Assembly: GCF_003308995.1 (NCBI RefSeq)
Contig: NZ_QFFJ01000002.1
Span: forward strand, 3,720,001 to 3,784,000
Length of the DNA: 64,000 bases
Direction: 5' to 3'
DNA from: Chitinophaga flava
Lineage (GTDB): Bacteria; Bacteroidota; Bacteroidia; Chitinophagales; Chitinophagaceae
This document shows positions 9,231 through 17,423 of this stretch, in pieces. Positions within the stretch are counted from its first letter, which is position 1, and every line of letters begins with the position of its first letter. Under the pieces are notes generated by a model. That model saw only the letters and a program-made list of their open reading frames with translations. It was not told the DNA's origin and did not search any database. A program made the translations under genes and the position numbers.

Positions 9231-12200
9231 GCTGTAACCGGCGGGAGTTTTGCATGGTGGCCTTTCTCGCGGAGATGGTCCGCCAGCGTTACGATGGTAG
9301 GAAAGTCAAATATAGTTTTGACTGACAACTCTACCCCTATCTCATCACGGATAGCAGCCACCAGTCTGATAGCCAGCAAGGAGTGACCACCCAGATCAAA
9401 GAAATTATTGTAAATACCAATGGGCTCCTGCTTCAGCAGCCGTTGCCAGATGAGCACCAGCTTTTCCTCCGTTTGATTACGGGGAGGGGCATACGAAGTA
9501 TCCGTTTGATCATTGGTACTCGTAACCACCAACTTTTTCTTATCTACCTTACCATTGATTGTCCGTGGCAGCTGGTCTATCTCTACCAGTGTGCCTGGCA
9601 CCATATAAGCAGGTACCTGTGCCCGCAGAGAGTCCAGTATAGCTTCCCTGTCAAATTCCGTCTCCGGTACAACCCAGGCCACCAGATTTTTCTGTCCGTA
9701 ATCATCAGCAATGGCCAGCACCACGCATTGTTTTACCAGTGGGCATTTTTGCAGGGCAGCTTCTACTTCTCCCAGCTCTATACGGTATCCGCGAATCTTC
9801 ACCTGATCATCTGCCCGGTTGAGATATTCTATATTTCCATCCGGAAGCCGGCGCGCAATATCACCGGTACGGTATAATTTTTCCTGAGGGTTGTCACTGA
9901 AAGGATGGGCAACAAATTTTTCCGCCGTCAGTTCCGGCTGGTTGAAATAACCTCTGGCAACACCAGCACCACCCACATACAGTTCCCCAAGAACACCGGC
10001 CGGAACCGGCTGCAACCGGCTATTTAGCACATAGGCAGTACGGTTATTAAGGGGTACACCTATCGGAACATTATCCTGCAGCGGATTTCCATTGATAAGA
10101 TAACTGAGTGAGAAAGTTGTGTTCTCAGTTGGCCCGTAGGCATTGCTGATAGCAATATGCGGGTAATGATGATGGAATTTTTTTGCGTGTTGTGAAGACA
10201 TCTTTTCTCCTCCCACCAATATGTGCTTCAATCCTTCAAACACAGTGATATCAACATCCACCAAATGATTGAACCAGGCGGCCGTCATAAACAGCTTGGT
10301 CACCCCGCCGTTTGTCAGTGTTTTTCTAAGCACAGGAATATCCACCAGGTTATTATCCTCACTGAGTACCAGCCTGCCGCCATTGAGCAATGCCCCCCAG
10401 TATTCAAAAGTAGTGGCATCAAAGGCAAGCGATCCTGCCGACAGTATTGCATCTTCAGGCTTAAATTCAATAAAACCGGCATCATATACCAGGGTGACTA
10501 TATTACGATGTGTCACCAGCACCCCTTTGGGTTTTCCGGTAGATCCGGAAGTGTACATGATATATGCCAGCTGATCAGGATGTATAGATACTTCCGGCAA
10601 TGGTGTTTCATTGGTAGTCAGCGCCGACAGATCTTCTTTACAGATGACTTCCTGAATGATAGCCAGTTCCTCTTTCATATTATCCCTGAAAGCCGCGTCC
10701 GTGATGATAATACGATTACCGGCATCTTCCAGCATAAAACGGATACGCTCCCATGGATATGCGGGATCGATGGGCACATAAGCACCTCCTGCTTTCAGAA
10801 TGGCCAGGATCACCACCATCATCTCAAGGCTACGGTCCATACAAACGGGCACCAGTGTTTCATTCGTGACACCTTTTTTATGCAGATAATGCGCCAGCTT
10901 TCCTGACTGCTCATCCATAGATTTATAGGTAAGCTGCCGGGCGCCACAGATGGCGGCAATTGCATCCGGGCGCTGCTGCACCTGGCTGTTAAACAGTGTG
11001 CTTATATTTTCATGCTCCGGATAGGGCTTGGATGTTTGATTTACTTCATACACCAGGTGCATATGCTCTTGCTCCGTCAGCGGAGAAAGCTCCCCTATTT
11101 TGCTGTAACGGGATGACATCATCTGCAACAACACCTGCCTGAAATGACTTTCCAGCTGCGAAACATAAGCATCATCGAGGATGGCTGCATTGTATTTAAA
11201 AAGTACCTGTATCTGTGCGCCTGCGCCCACAATCACACTCAGCGGATAATTGGAGTGTTCCTTGATCTCCACATTATCTACCCGGAATGCTCCCGGTGCG
11301 ATGGTTTCCTCTTCTGCCTGCGGATAGTTTTCGAATACGAAGATGCTGTCAAACATATCCCCGCTGATACCCGTCCATTGCTGGATGGTATTCAGTGACA
11401 GATAGCCGTGTTCGCGGCATTGTATCTGTCCCTGTTGCAGTTGCTGCAGCCATTCTACAATAGTTGTTTCAGCAGTAAGAGTGGTAAACAGCGGCAAGGT
11501 ATTGATGTACATGCCTGCACGCTTTTCTACCGCCGGCAGTTGCTCCGGCCTGCCAGAAACGATAACGCCATAGGTAATGGCATCCTGGCTGGTATAGCTA
11601 TGTAACAGGAACGCCCATACGCCTTGTATCAGTGTATTAACCGTAAGCCCGTGTGTTCTTGCAAATACTTCGGCCTGCCGGCTGTTCTCTTCATCGAATG
11701 AAAGTAATCGTTCATGATAATGCCCGATTCCTTTTGTACGATCGGCACTTGCCTGGATGAATGGCAACAGTGTTCCTTCTGTAATGCCGCTCATATATTG
11801 CCGCCAGTGCTGTTCCGCAGCGTTGGCATCCTGTGATGAGATAAAGCGGATGTAGTCTTCGAAGGCATCGGTGGTAGTATCCTCCACTGTTTTACCTGCG
11901 GCCAGCTGTTTGTAGTACTGCATGAATTCTTCCATCAGCACGGAGATAGACCACCCATCCAACAGGATATGATGAAAGGTCCAGACCATTAAATAATTGC
12001 GTTCGCCGGTCTGTAGCAGCGCGATACGCATCAGCGGCGGTGTTTTAAAATCAATACCCTTCGCCTTGTCTTCCGCCAGGAACGTGTCTATCGCGGCCTG
12101 TTGTACAGCTGCATCCGGATGACGGAGATCCTGTATCGTAAAAGGTAGCGTCACATCATTGTACACACATTGCACGGGTATCTCCAGTAATTTATGTTCA

Positions 12201-12610
12201 AACGCTGTTCGCAGAATGGTATGCTTCTGCATCAACAGCTGCCAGGTTTGTTTCAGCAGTTCAGGGTCGGCATTAAATACATGACTGGAAACCTGTTCCA
12301 GATATGCAGAGGTCTGCCCGTCGTACAACCCGTGGAACAACATGCCTTCCTGTAAGGGACTTAAACGGTACATCGAATCAATATTGCCGGCCCTTTTCTT
12401 TGCTACAGGCTGGGAAGCGGTCTTCAGGAAACTGATCAGCTCCTGTTTGTTAGCCTTGATAAATTCTATTACTTCTGTGTCTTTCCTGATAGCCGCTATC
12501 TGTTCATCAGTGAGCCGGCTTTTATCTCCTTTCAGGATCAGTTTTTCTCCTTCAACAGTCAGTGAGAAATGTGACTGTTGAAGCCTGTCAACAAACGCTT
12601 TAATGGTCAT
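5219..12610 (-). CDS. NRPS3: docking-C-A-T-C-A-T-TE (modules 8 and 9)
   Basis: 2463-residue nonribosomal peptide synthetase. Layout: TubC-type N-terminal docking domain (1-65), C8 (about 75-510, motif FHHILLDGWS), A8 (530-1040), T8 (Ser 1077 in FFDLGGHSLLA), C9 (1125-1555, MHHIASDGWS), A9 (1590-2085), T9 (Ser 2132 in FFETGGHSLAA) and thioesterase (2195-2455, Ser 2269 in MAHSFGAYV, His in VPGDHVSM). A8 code DAFFLGATFK suggests a branched aliphatic residue (Val/Ile). A9 code DLTKIGHIGK fits Asp. C8 has the LSPLQEGMLFHGLYD start typical of domains that accept a D-residue donor, matching the active E domain that ends NRPS2. The TE releases and probably cyclises the nonapeptide. ATG at 12610, 10 bases after the NRPS2 stop. 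Confidence 0.95.
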   Translation of the reverse strand: MTIKAFVDRLQQSHFSLTVEGEKLILKGDKSRLTDEQIAAIRKDTEVIEFIKANKQELISFLKTASQPVAKKRAGNIDSMYRLSPLQEGMLFHGLYDGQTSAYLEQVSSHVFNADPELLKQTWQLLMQKHTILRTAFEHKLLEIPVQCVYNDVTLPFTIQDLRHPDAAVQQAAIDTFLAEDKAKGIDFKTPPLMRIALLQTGERNYLMVWTFHHILLDGWSISVLMEEFMQYYKQLAAGKTVEDTTTDAFEDYIRFISSQDANAAEQHWRQYMSGITEGTLLPFIQASADRTKGIGHYHERLLSFDEENSRQAEVFARTHGLTVNTLIQGVWAFLLHSYTSQDAITYGVIVSGRPEQLPAVEKRAGMYINTLPLFTTLTAETTIVEWLQQLQQGQIQCREHGYLSLNTIQQWTGISGDMFDSIFVFENYPQAEEETIAPGAFRVDNVEIKEHSNYPLSVIVGAGAQIQVLFKYNAAILDDAYVSQLESHFRQVLLQMMSSRYSKIGELSPLTEQEHMHLVYEVNQTSKPYPEHENISTLFNSQVQQRPDAIAAICGARQLTYKSMDEQSGKLAHYLHKKGVTNETLVPVCMDRSLEMMVVILAILKAGGAYVPIDPAYPWERIRFMLEDAGNRIIITDAAFRDNMKEELAIIQEVICKEDLSALTTNETPLPEVSIHPDQLAYIMYTSGSTGKPKGVLVTHRNIVTLVYDAGFIEFKPEDAILSAGSLAFDATTFEYWGALLNGGRLVLSEDNNLVDIPVLRKTLTNGGVTKLFMTAAWFNHLVDVDITVFEGLKHILVGGEKMSSQHAKKFHHHYPHIAISNAYGPTENTTFSLSYLINGNPLQDNVPIGVPLNNRTAYVLNSRLQPVPAGVLGELYVGGAGVARGYFNQPELTAEKFVAHPFSDNPQEKLYRTGDIARRLPDGNIEYLNRADDQVKIRGYRIELGEVEAALQKCPLVKQCVVLAIADDYGQKNLVAWVVPETEFDREAILDSLRAQVPAYMVPGTLVEIDQLPRTINGKVDKKKLVVTSTNDQTDTSYAPPRNQTEEKLVLIWQRLLKQEPIGIYNNFFDLGGHSLLAIRLVAAIRDEIGVELSVKTIFDFPTIVTLADHLREKGHHAKLPPVTASQRPQQIPLSYSQERLWFIDQLEGSLHYHMPSVLRLKGQLHREALEQSLRAIIERHEVLRTSIIAEEGVPYQVVRGHEQWTLQDIAPHNLDENINTFINQPFDLSADYMLRAGVAVIGKEETVLVLVMHHIASDGWSAGILVQELSALYEQAVAAIPFSLPALPLQYADFAIWQRANVTGDFLQSQQTYWTEKLSGTEPLQLQTDYERPLLQSNAGAIFPLRIDPLLTAKLQQLSTTEGVTLYMTLLAAYKVLLFRYSGQEDICVGTVAAGRQQQETENLIGFFVNTFALRSEVKGNLSFTSLLKQVKATLLESYEHQYLPFEKVVELVVKDRDMSRNPLFQAMFVSEDVAEGEFRLGDLLVSPGQLEYTTSKFDLNFMWSTTEEGIDLNIVYCKDLFAPATIERMAKHFEQLLWSAVTLPSQEVGALYMLAPEEEQTLLHQFCRQSAHLSGGGTRKTIVAQFIDQVAKHPDAPAVVYEDQQLTYRELNERAGILAQFLKKQGIGHDRLVPICMERSLEMMVAILGILKAGGAYVPVDPAFPEDRIAYILEDTGSRIVLADRHLQPKLQLNNITTCIDLREDWPEISAVAETAVIADYSQADHLAYVIYTSGSTGRPKGVMIEHAQLSDYLYGLHQRSNSEACRSFALVPTIATDLGNTVLFGALAAGAVLHIISAERITDAELLQEYFQANSIDCLKIVPSHWKALSTEGRLLLPEKLLIFGGEALQQDVITMIQDNIARGFSPEISVYNHYGPTETTIGKCMYKTGVHSTGTGIPIGTPMAGAVAYIIDRAGNLVPQGVGGELWIGGAGVARGYWNQWELTAEKFIQDPFSADPDARVYKTGDMARWLPNGNILFMGRTDDQVKIRGYRTEPGEIERVLQESGMVIQGIVMPRQDSTGNKYLAAYLVIRENFTREQVLAMLKNRLPEYMIPAAILELKEIPLTANGKVNRKALPEPESSLLAGTPYVAPVTTTEQLLATIWEELLGVKQPGIHHNFFETGGHSLAAVRLLSHIRKAGYDIRLNDLMLHKTIAAQASLLDQRTNGGNAAATTLPGGEHVVVLGGKTANRPLFIIPGGDGVVDWYDGVAARLEDTGPVYGISMPGLLEGERPLDSVEELAAWNISRIRDLQPEGPYRLMAHSFGAYVLYEMIKQLEAVEEQVEQAIILDAPAARHVSFEDVEMLVEDALQYLEEHRLLAKPYPQWVQDLKARLASLPVTERRAFMLHAIHQQYVAHSGLPELTQRTIRLLTSNASIGYTIEGKVNAPLLIVRAADQQWSQLGFDEWLGWKPFAEEVRAAEVPGDHVSMIKNDNAVKLAGTLNKYLNDISLTTNPII
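9260..12610 (-). other. NRPS module 8 (docking-C-A-T), Val/Ile predicted
   Basis: Binding-pocket residues were read by aligning the A3-A6 core to GrsA: D-A-F-F-L-G-A-T-F, with K from A10. The code belongs to the aliphatic group (DAFxLGxTFK), where Val and Ile codes differ by one or two positions, so either is possible. The C domain is of the D-donor type by its N-terminal motif and follows the epimerising module 7. Confidence 0.6.
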
Positions 12611-12620
12611 TTTTACAATT

Positions 12621-15600
12621 TTAAAAGCTTAGTATATCTTCGGACTGGTCTTCTTCGCTATTCAGGAACCGGTCCATTTTTTCAAAGGTCACTTCACCGG
12701 AAAGCCCATAATCTGCGGGCGTAAACACCTGTCCCTGTTTTCCCTGCTTCACGCAGTGGTTGATCAGTTCCTGCAGGTGGCTGATATAAACGGCTGCTAA
12801 CGACTGTACAGTGGCATCTTCATAATGACGGCTGCTATAGTTCCAATGGCATGACAGCACACCGTCCTGTATCATACTATTGATGGAGATGAGGTCTCTT
12901 ATAGGGAAATTTCCGCCTACTTCTTTTCCTGTATATTCTTCTGCTGTTGACAGCAGCCCTTCTTCACTGCTCATGTTGTCAAACTGCCCCAGGTAGTTAA
13001 ACAGAATATTCCATGGCAGTACTCCTTGTAACCCAGGCTCCCGGCGGATATAACGCAGTACACCAAAGCCCATTCCTTTGTCGGGCACCTGCCGGAGCTG
13101 TTCCTTTATGCTGATGATCAGTGCAGCCTGACCGGTTGTTCCGGTCATATCCAACAACAGCGGGTACATAGAAGTGAACCAACCTGTAGTACGGCTGGTA
13201 TCTGTTCCGGGAACTACATTTTCCCGTCCATGCCCTTCAAGGCCGATGGCTATCTGCTGATAGCCCGTCCAGTCATGGAGTGTGAGCGCCAGCGCCGACA
13301 ATAGAATATCGTTGATCTCTGTATTATAAGCCTGTGGCACATCCTGCAGTAAGCGACGGGTGACTGTTTCATCGAGGTACAGGCTGAAGGAAGTGGTTTC
13401 CTTTGTAAGCGCAGCTGTTCCTTCATGACGGTCTGCAGGCAATGGGCGGGCCATCTTCATCACCCGCTCCCAGTAAGGCTGCTGAGCCAGCAGTGCAGAA
13501 CTCTGACCGTATTGTTCCAATGCTGTATACCACTGACGATATGAATTGGTTTTATCTGTCAGGTTATCCTTCATGCCTTTCAGAAGCTGCTCCAGGTCTT
13601 CCAGCAGAATGCGCCAGGATACGCCGTCGATAGCAAGATGGTGAACAGCTATGAAGAGGCGGTTGTGTGAGGTGGTTTCTGGTGTGATGATATGTAATAT
13701 GCTGAGCAGTTTTCCACTGGTGATATCCAAAGATTCCTGTCCCTGTGCACAGGCTTCACTGATGCGGGCTGTCAGCTCTGTCTCCGAAACAGCTGTCAGA
13801 TCTATTGTTTCAGGCACACAGGGTGTTTCACCATATACCTGTTGCCATCCTGTTTCATTTTTTGAATAGACGAAACGCAGCGCATCATGATGCAGTAACA
13901 GCTGTTCCACTGCGTCCGACACCGCTGTTGGGCTGAGTTGTTTGTCGATACGCAGCAACATGCTTTGGTTAAAATGACTGAGGTCAGCCACTTCAGTGGG
14001 TCCTTCTTCAAAAAACCATTGTTGTATAGGAAGAAGCCCTGCAGGACCTTTTAGCATGCCCTGCTCTCCGGCCACCAAAAATGTTCCGCCACGATGTGTA
14101 GCCAGTGCAGCCAGCTGTGCAATCGTCTGGTGCAGAAATACATCCTTAGGCTGTAATTCGCATCCGGCGCGGCGTGCACGGCTTACCAGCTGAATACTGA
14201 TAATAGAGTCACCTCCCAGCCGGAAAAAATTATCGTGAATACCAATGTTGTTTTTCCCTAACAGTTCCTGCCAGATGGCCACAAGTGCTATTTCTGTGGC
14301 ATTACGGGGGGCCACATATTCCTGAGATGAGGTTTGCGCTTCTATCCTGGGTTCAGGCAGGGCACGGCGATCTATCTTACCATTAGCTGTCAGCGGCATC
14401 ACCGTCATCTCTACATACCATGCCGGTACCATATAGGCCGGTAAATGGTCTTTCAGATATTCATCGAGGGTTGTTTCATCAAAAGTGCCTACGGGCACGA
14501 TATAGGCGACCAACTGTTTATTGCCACGGGAATCGGGAGTGGCTGTCACCACAGCCTGATCGGCCAGTCCGCTCTGCAGCAATACATTCTCTATCTCTCC
14601 CAGCTCTATGCGGTGACCACGGATCTTTACCTGATCATCTTTCCGGCCCAGAAACTCGATGTTACCATCAGGCATCCAGCGCGCCAGGTCGCCGGTGCGG
14701 TACAGCCGCTCGCCGGCGAGGAATGGATGTGGTACAAATTTCTTTGCCGTTAGTTCAGGCTGGCCGAGATACCCTCTTGCAAGCTGGCTGCCGCTTACAC
14801 ACAACTCACCAGCCACGCCAACAGGCACCGGCCTTAATGATGGGTCCAGGATATAAATGCGTGTATTGCTCAGCGCCTTACCAATTAAGGGATGAGCGCT
14901 ACCCTCCGTGGGGAGTGTATAACAGCTGGATACAACAGCGTTCTCTGTTGGACCGTAGTTGTTGACCAGGCGATAATTTACATCTGTCAGCGTTATTGCC
15001 GGCAAGCGGTCACCTCCGGTCAGCAGGTATTGCAGCGGCACCTGACGGCCATGCAGGGCCTGCATGATCTCTGGTACCAGCCCGGTAGCCATAAAGCTGT
15101 GTGTGATACCAGCTGAAACATAGAGCGACACTACTGTTTCCGGCGACAGCCTTGTATCATCATCCAGCAGCCAGATACAGGCGCCGGCACAGAGATAAGG
15201 CCACAGCTCCCATCCAAAGGCATCGAAACCAATACTGGCCATCGCCGTTGCACGGCTTTCAGCGCTCACTTCATAATAAGCCGCATGCCAGCGTACCAGG
15301 TTCACTACATTGCCATGTTCTATCATTACGCCTTTGGGCTGTCCTGTAGAACCAGATGTATAGATAACATAAGCCAGCTGTTTTTCGGATATATGATCCT
15401 TCAACTCTTCAACAGAACTGTTGTCAAATATATTTTCATCAGCCAGTATGATGTCCCCTTTAGCTTCACTCCATAATGAAGCATACTTTGAGGTGGTTAA
15501 TACCAGTTCACTGCTGCTGTCCGCCAGCATATAGGTAATACGTTCACGGGGATAACCAGCATCCAGCGGAACATAAGCTGCGCCAGCCTTGAGGATACCC

Positions 15601-17396
15601 AACATACAGATTACCAGTAACGGGCTGCGGTCCATACACACTGCTACCAGGCTTTCTGCCTTCACACCACGGGACTGCAGGTAATGCGCCACCTGATTGG
15701 AACGTTCATCCAGTTCACGGTAAGTAAGTTCCACCGCTCCACCCACCAGTACCCGTTCATCTGCACGCAGCAAGGCTTGTTCCCTGAAAAGGGATACCAG
15801 GGTAGCAGGAGGCTGTGCTGCCAGTTGTAAAGGCGATGCCGGAAATGTTTCCAGCAACAGCTGTTCTTCTGCTGCTGTGAGGATGTTCACCGCCCCGATC
15901 AACTGCGCCGGTGCTTCAATAACCGATTGCAATAACCGCTCATAATGAGCGGCCATACGGGTGATCGTTTCTTCGTGAAAGAGGTCCGTACAATATTCTA
16001 TATCCAACGTAAGCCCGGCGGGTGTTTCATCCAGCACAAAAGACATGTCAAATTTGGCGCTGGTATGTATAGCTTCTCCAACAGACAATACCATATCACC
16101 CAGTTTCACTTCTTCTTCCTCTGGTGTATTCTGCAGGGAGAACATCACCTGAAACAATGGTGTTCTGTCCAGCTCCCTTTCTGTCACCACGGCATCCACT
16201 ACTTTTTCGAACGGTGTATCCTGGTGCTGATAAGCCTGCAGCAGGGTTTCTTTCAGTTGTTGAAGTAAGTCCCTGAAGGAAATATTGCTTTCCACGTTGC
16301 TGCGGATGGCCAGTGTATTGATAAAGTAGCCAACCACCGGTTCTGTTTCGCGCAGTTTTCTGCCAGCTACGGGAATGCCTACACTAATATCTTCCTGTCT
16401 GCTGTAACGATATAATAATACTTTGAATGCCGCCAGCAGCGTCATAAACAGGGTTACCCCTTCGCGTTGGCTGATTTGTTTCAGGGCAGCCGTGAGCATA
16501 GCGTTCAGTTTGAACACGGCCATAGCTCCACGGGTACTCTGTATGGCCGGCCTCGCATGATCCAGCGGCAAGTCCAGGGCAGTAACACCGGAAAGTTGTT
16601 TTTTCCAGTATTCCAGCTGATCGGCCAGTACCTTTCCGGCGATGTGGCTGCGTTGCCATACTGCAAAGTCGGCATAACGGAAAGGCAGCTCCTGCAGACG
16701 GGAAGCACGTTTTTCGATACGGGCAGCATAGAGTTCTGCCAGCTCTGAAATAATGATGGATTCAGACCATCCATCAGAGGAGATATGGTGGGTGACGATG
16801 ACCAGCGTATGCTCTTCCGGCGCTATTGTGACAAGCGCCGCCCGCAGCATATAATCTGCAGAGAGATCGAAAGGCTTTTGTACAAAGGCATCCGTTTTCG
16901 CTGCATGGATATCCGCCAGCTTCCAGCCTGTAGCATCCAGTGTATGCTGCGAAGCTGCATCATCATCTGCCGACCAGACTATCACGGTCCTCAACGCCTC
17001 ATGGCGATTAACAATATCACGAAGGGCAGCTTCCATGCTGTCACGGTCAAGGTGACCTTTCATGTGTACCACAGATGGAATGTGATAAGGGATACTGCCT
17101 TCCAGCTTGTCTACCAGCCACAACCGCTCCTGGCTGAAGGAGAGCGGGATACGCTCTCCATCGGGCACGCGCCGCAGGCCATAGTCTTTTACAGTGCCAC
17201 CCTGCGGCCCGTTATCCTTCAGGTATTGCAACAGCCCATCCTTATTACTTTTCAGGGTGTCCCAGAAGTCATCGTCCACCTCATCTTCTTCATCCATTTC
17301 AATCACCAGCTGATCATCATCCAGTAATATCTCCACCCTCAGTGTTGCTGCTTTTTCCAGCAATGCTGCTATGTCTGTCATTTCAGAAGTTTTCAT
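12621..17396 (-). CDS. NRPS2: docking-C-A-T-E (module 7)
   Basis: 1591-residue single-module NRPS. It has a very acidic TubC-like N-terminal docking domain (about 5-60), C7 (75-505, motif THHISSDGWS), A7 (530-1020, code DAWFLGNVVK = Leu), T7 (Ser 1064 in FFRLGGDSIIS) and an E domain (about 1110-1560). The E domain keeps its full motif set: PIQQWFFEE, VHHLAIDGVSW, RILLEDL, GLEGHGREN, GWFTSMYPL and FNYLGQFD. It should therefore load Leu and hand D-Leu to NRPS3. The C-terminus ends in an acidic tail (NSEEDQSEDILSF) suited to docking with NRPS3. A TTG two codons upstream is also open, but ATG 17396 is preferred. The NRPS1 stop lies 27 bases upstream. Confidence 0.95.
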   Translation of the reverse strand: MKTSEMTDIAALLEKAATLRVEILLDDDQLVIEMDEEDEVDDDFWDTLKSNKDGLLQYLKDNGPQGGTVKDYGLRRVPDGERIPLSFSQERLWLVDKLEGSIPYHIPSVVHMKGHLDRDSMEAALRDIVNRHEALRTVIVWSADDDAASQHTLDATGWKLADIHAAKTDAFVQKPFDLSADYMLRAALVTIAPEEHTLVIVTHHISSDGWSESIIISELAELYAARIEKRASRLQELPFRYADFAVWQRSHIAGKVLADQLEYWKKQLSGVTALDLPLDHARPAIQSTRGAMAVFKLNAMLTAALKQISQREGVTLFMTLLAAFKVLLYRYSRQEDISVGIPVAGRKLRETEPVVGYFINTLAIRSNVESNISFRDLLQQLKETLLQAYQHQDTPFEKVVDAVVTERELDRTPLFQVMFSLQNTPEEEEVKLGDMVLSVGEAIHTSAKFDMSFVLDETPAGLTLDIEYCTDLFHEETITRMAAHYERLLQSVIEAPAQLIGAVNILTAAEEQLLLETFPASPLQLAAQPPATLVSLFREQALLRADERVLVGGAVELTYRELDERSNQVAHYLQSRGVKAESLVAVCMDRSPLLVICMLGILKAGAAYVPLDAGYPRERITYMLADSSSELVLTTSKYASLWSEAKGDIILADENIFDNSSVEELKDHISEKQLAYVIYTSGSTGQPKGVMIEHGNVVNLVRWHAAYYEVSAESRATAMASIGFDAFGWELWPYLCAGACIWLLDDDTRLSPETVVSLYVSAGITHSFMATGLVPEIMQALHGRQVPLQYLLTGGDRLPAITLTDVNYRLVNNYGPTENAVVSSCYTLPTEGSAHPLIGKALSNTRIYILDPSLRPVPVGVAGELCVSGSQLARGYLGQPELTAKKFVPHPFLAGERLYRTGDLARWMPDGNIEFLGRKDDQVKIRGHRIELGEIENVLLQSGLADQAVVTATPDSRGNKQLVAYIVPVGTFDETTLDEYLKDHLPAYMVPAWYVEMTVMPLTANGKIDRRALPEPRIEAQTSSQEYVAPRNATEIALVAIWQELLGKNNIGIHDNFFRLGGDSIISIQLVSRARRAGCELQPKDVFLHQTIAQLAALATHRGGTFLVAGEQGMLKGPAGLLPIQQWFFEEGPTEVADLSHFNQSMLLRIDKQLSPTAVSDAVEQLLLHHDALRFVYSKNETGWQQVYGETPCVPETIDLTAVSETELTARISEACAQGQESLDITSGKLLSILHIITPETTSHNRLFIAVHHLAIDGVSWRILLEDLEQLLKGMKDNLTDKTNSYRQWYTALEQYGQSSALLAQQPYWERVMKMARPLPADRHEGTAALTKETTSFSLYLDETVTRRLLQDVPQAYNTEINDILLSALALTLHDWTGYQQIAIGLEGHGRENVVPGTDTSRTTGWFTSMYPLLLDMTGTTGQAALIISIKEQLRQVPDKGMGFGVLRYIRREPGLQGVLPWNILFNYLGQFDNMSSEEGLLSTAEEYTGKEVGGNFPIRDLISINSMIQDGVLSCHWNYSSRHYEDATVQSLAAVYISHLQELINHCVKQGKQGQVFTPADYGLSGEVTFEKMDRFLNSEEDQSEDILSF

Positions 17397-17423
17397 ATAC
17401 AATTATTTCAAGGGGTTATCTCT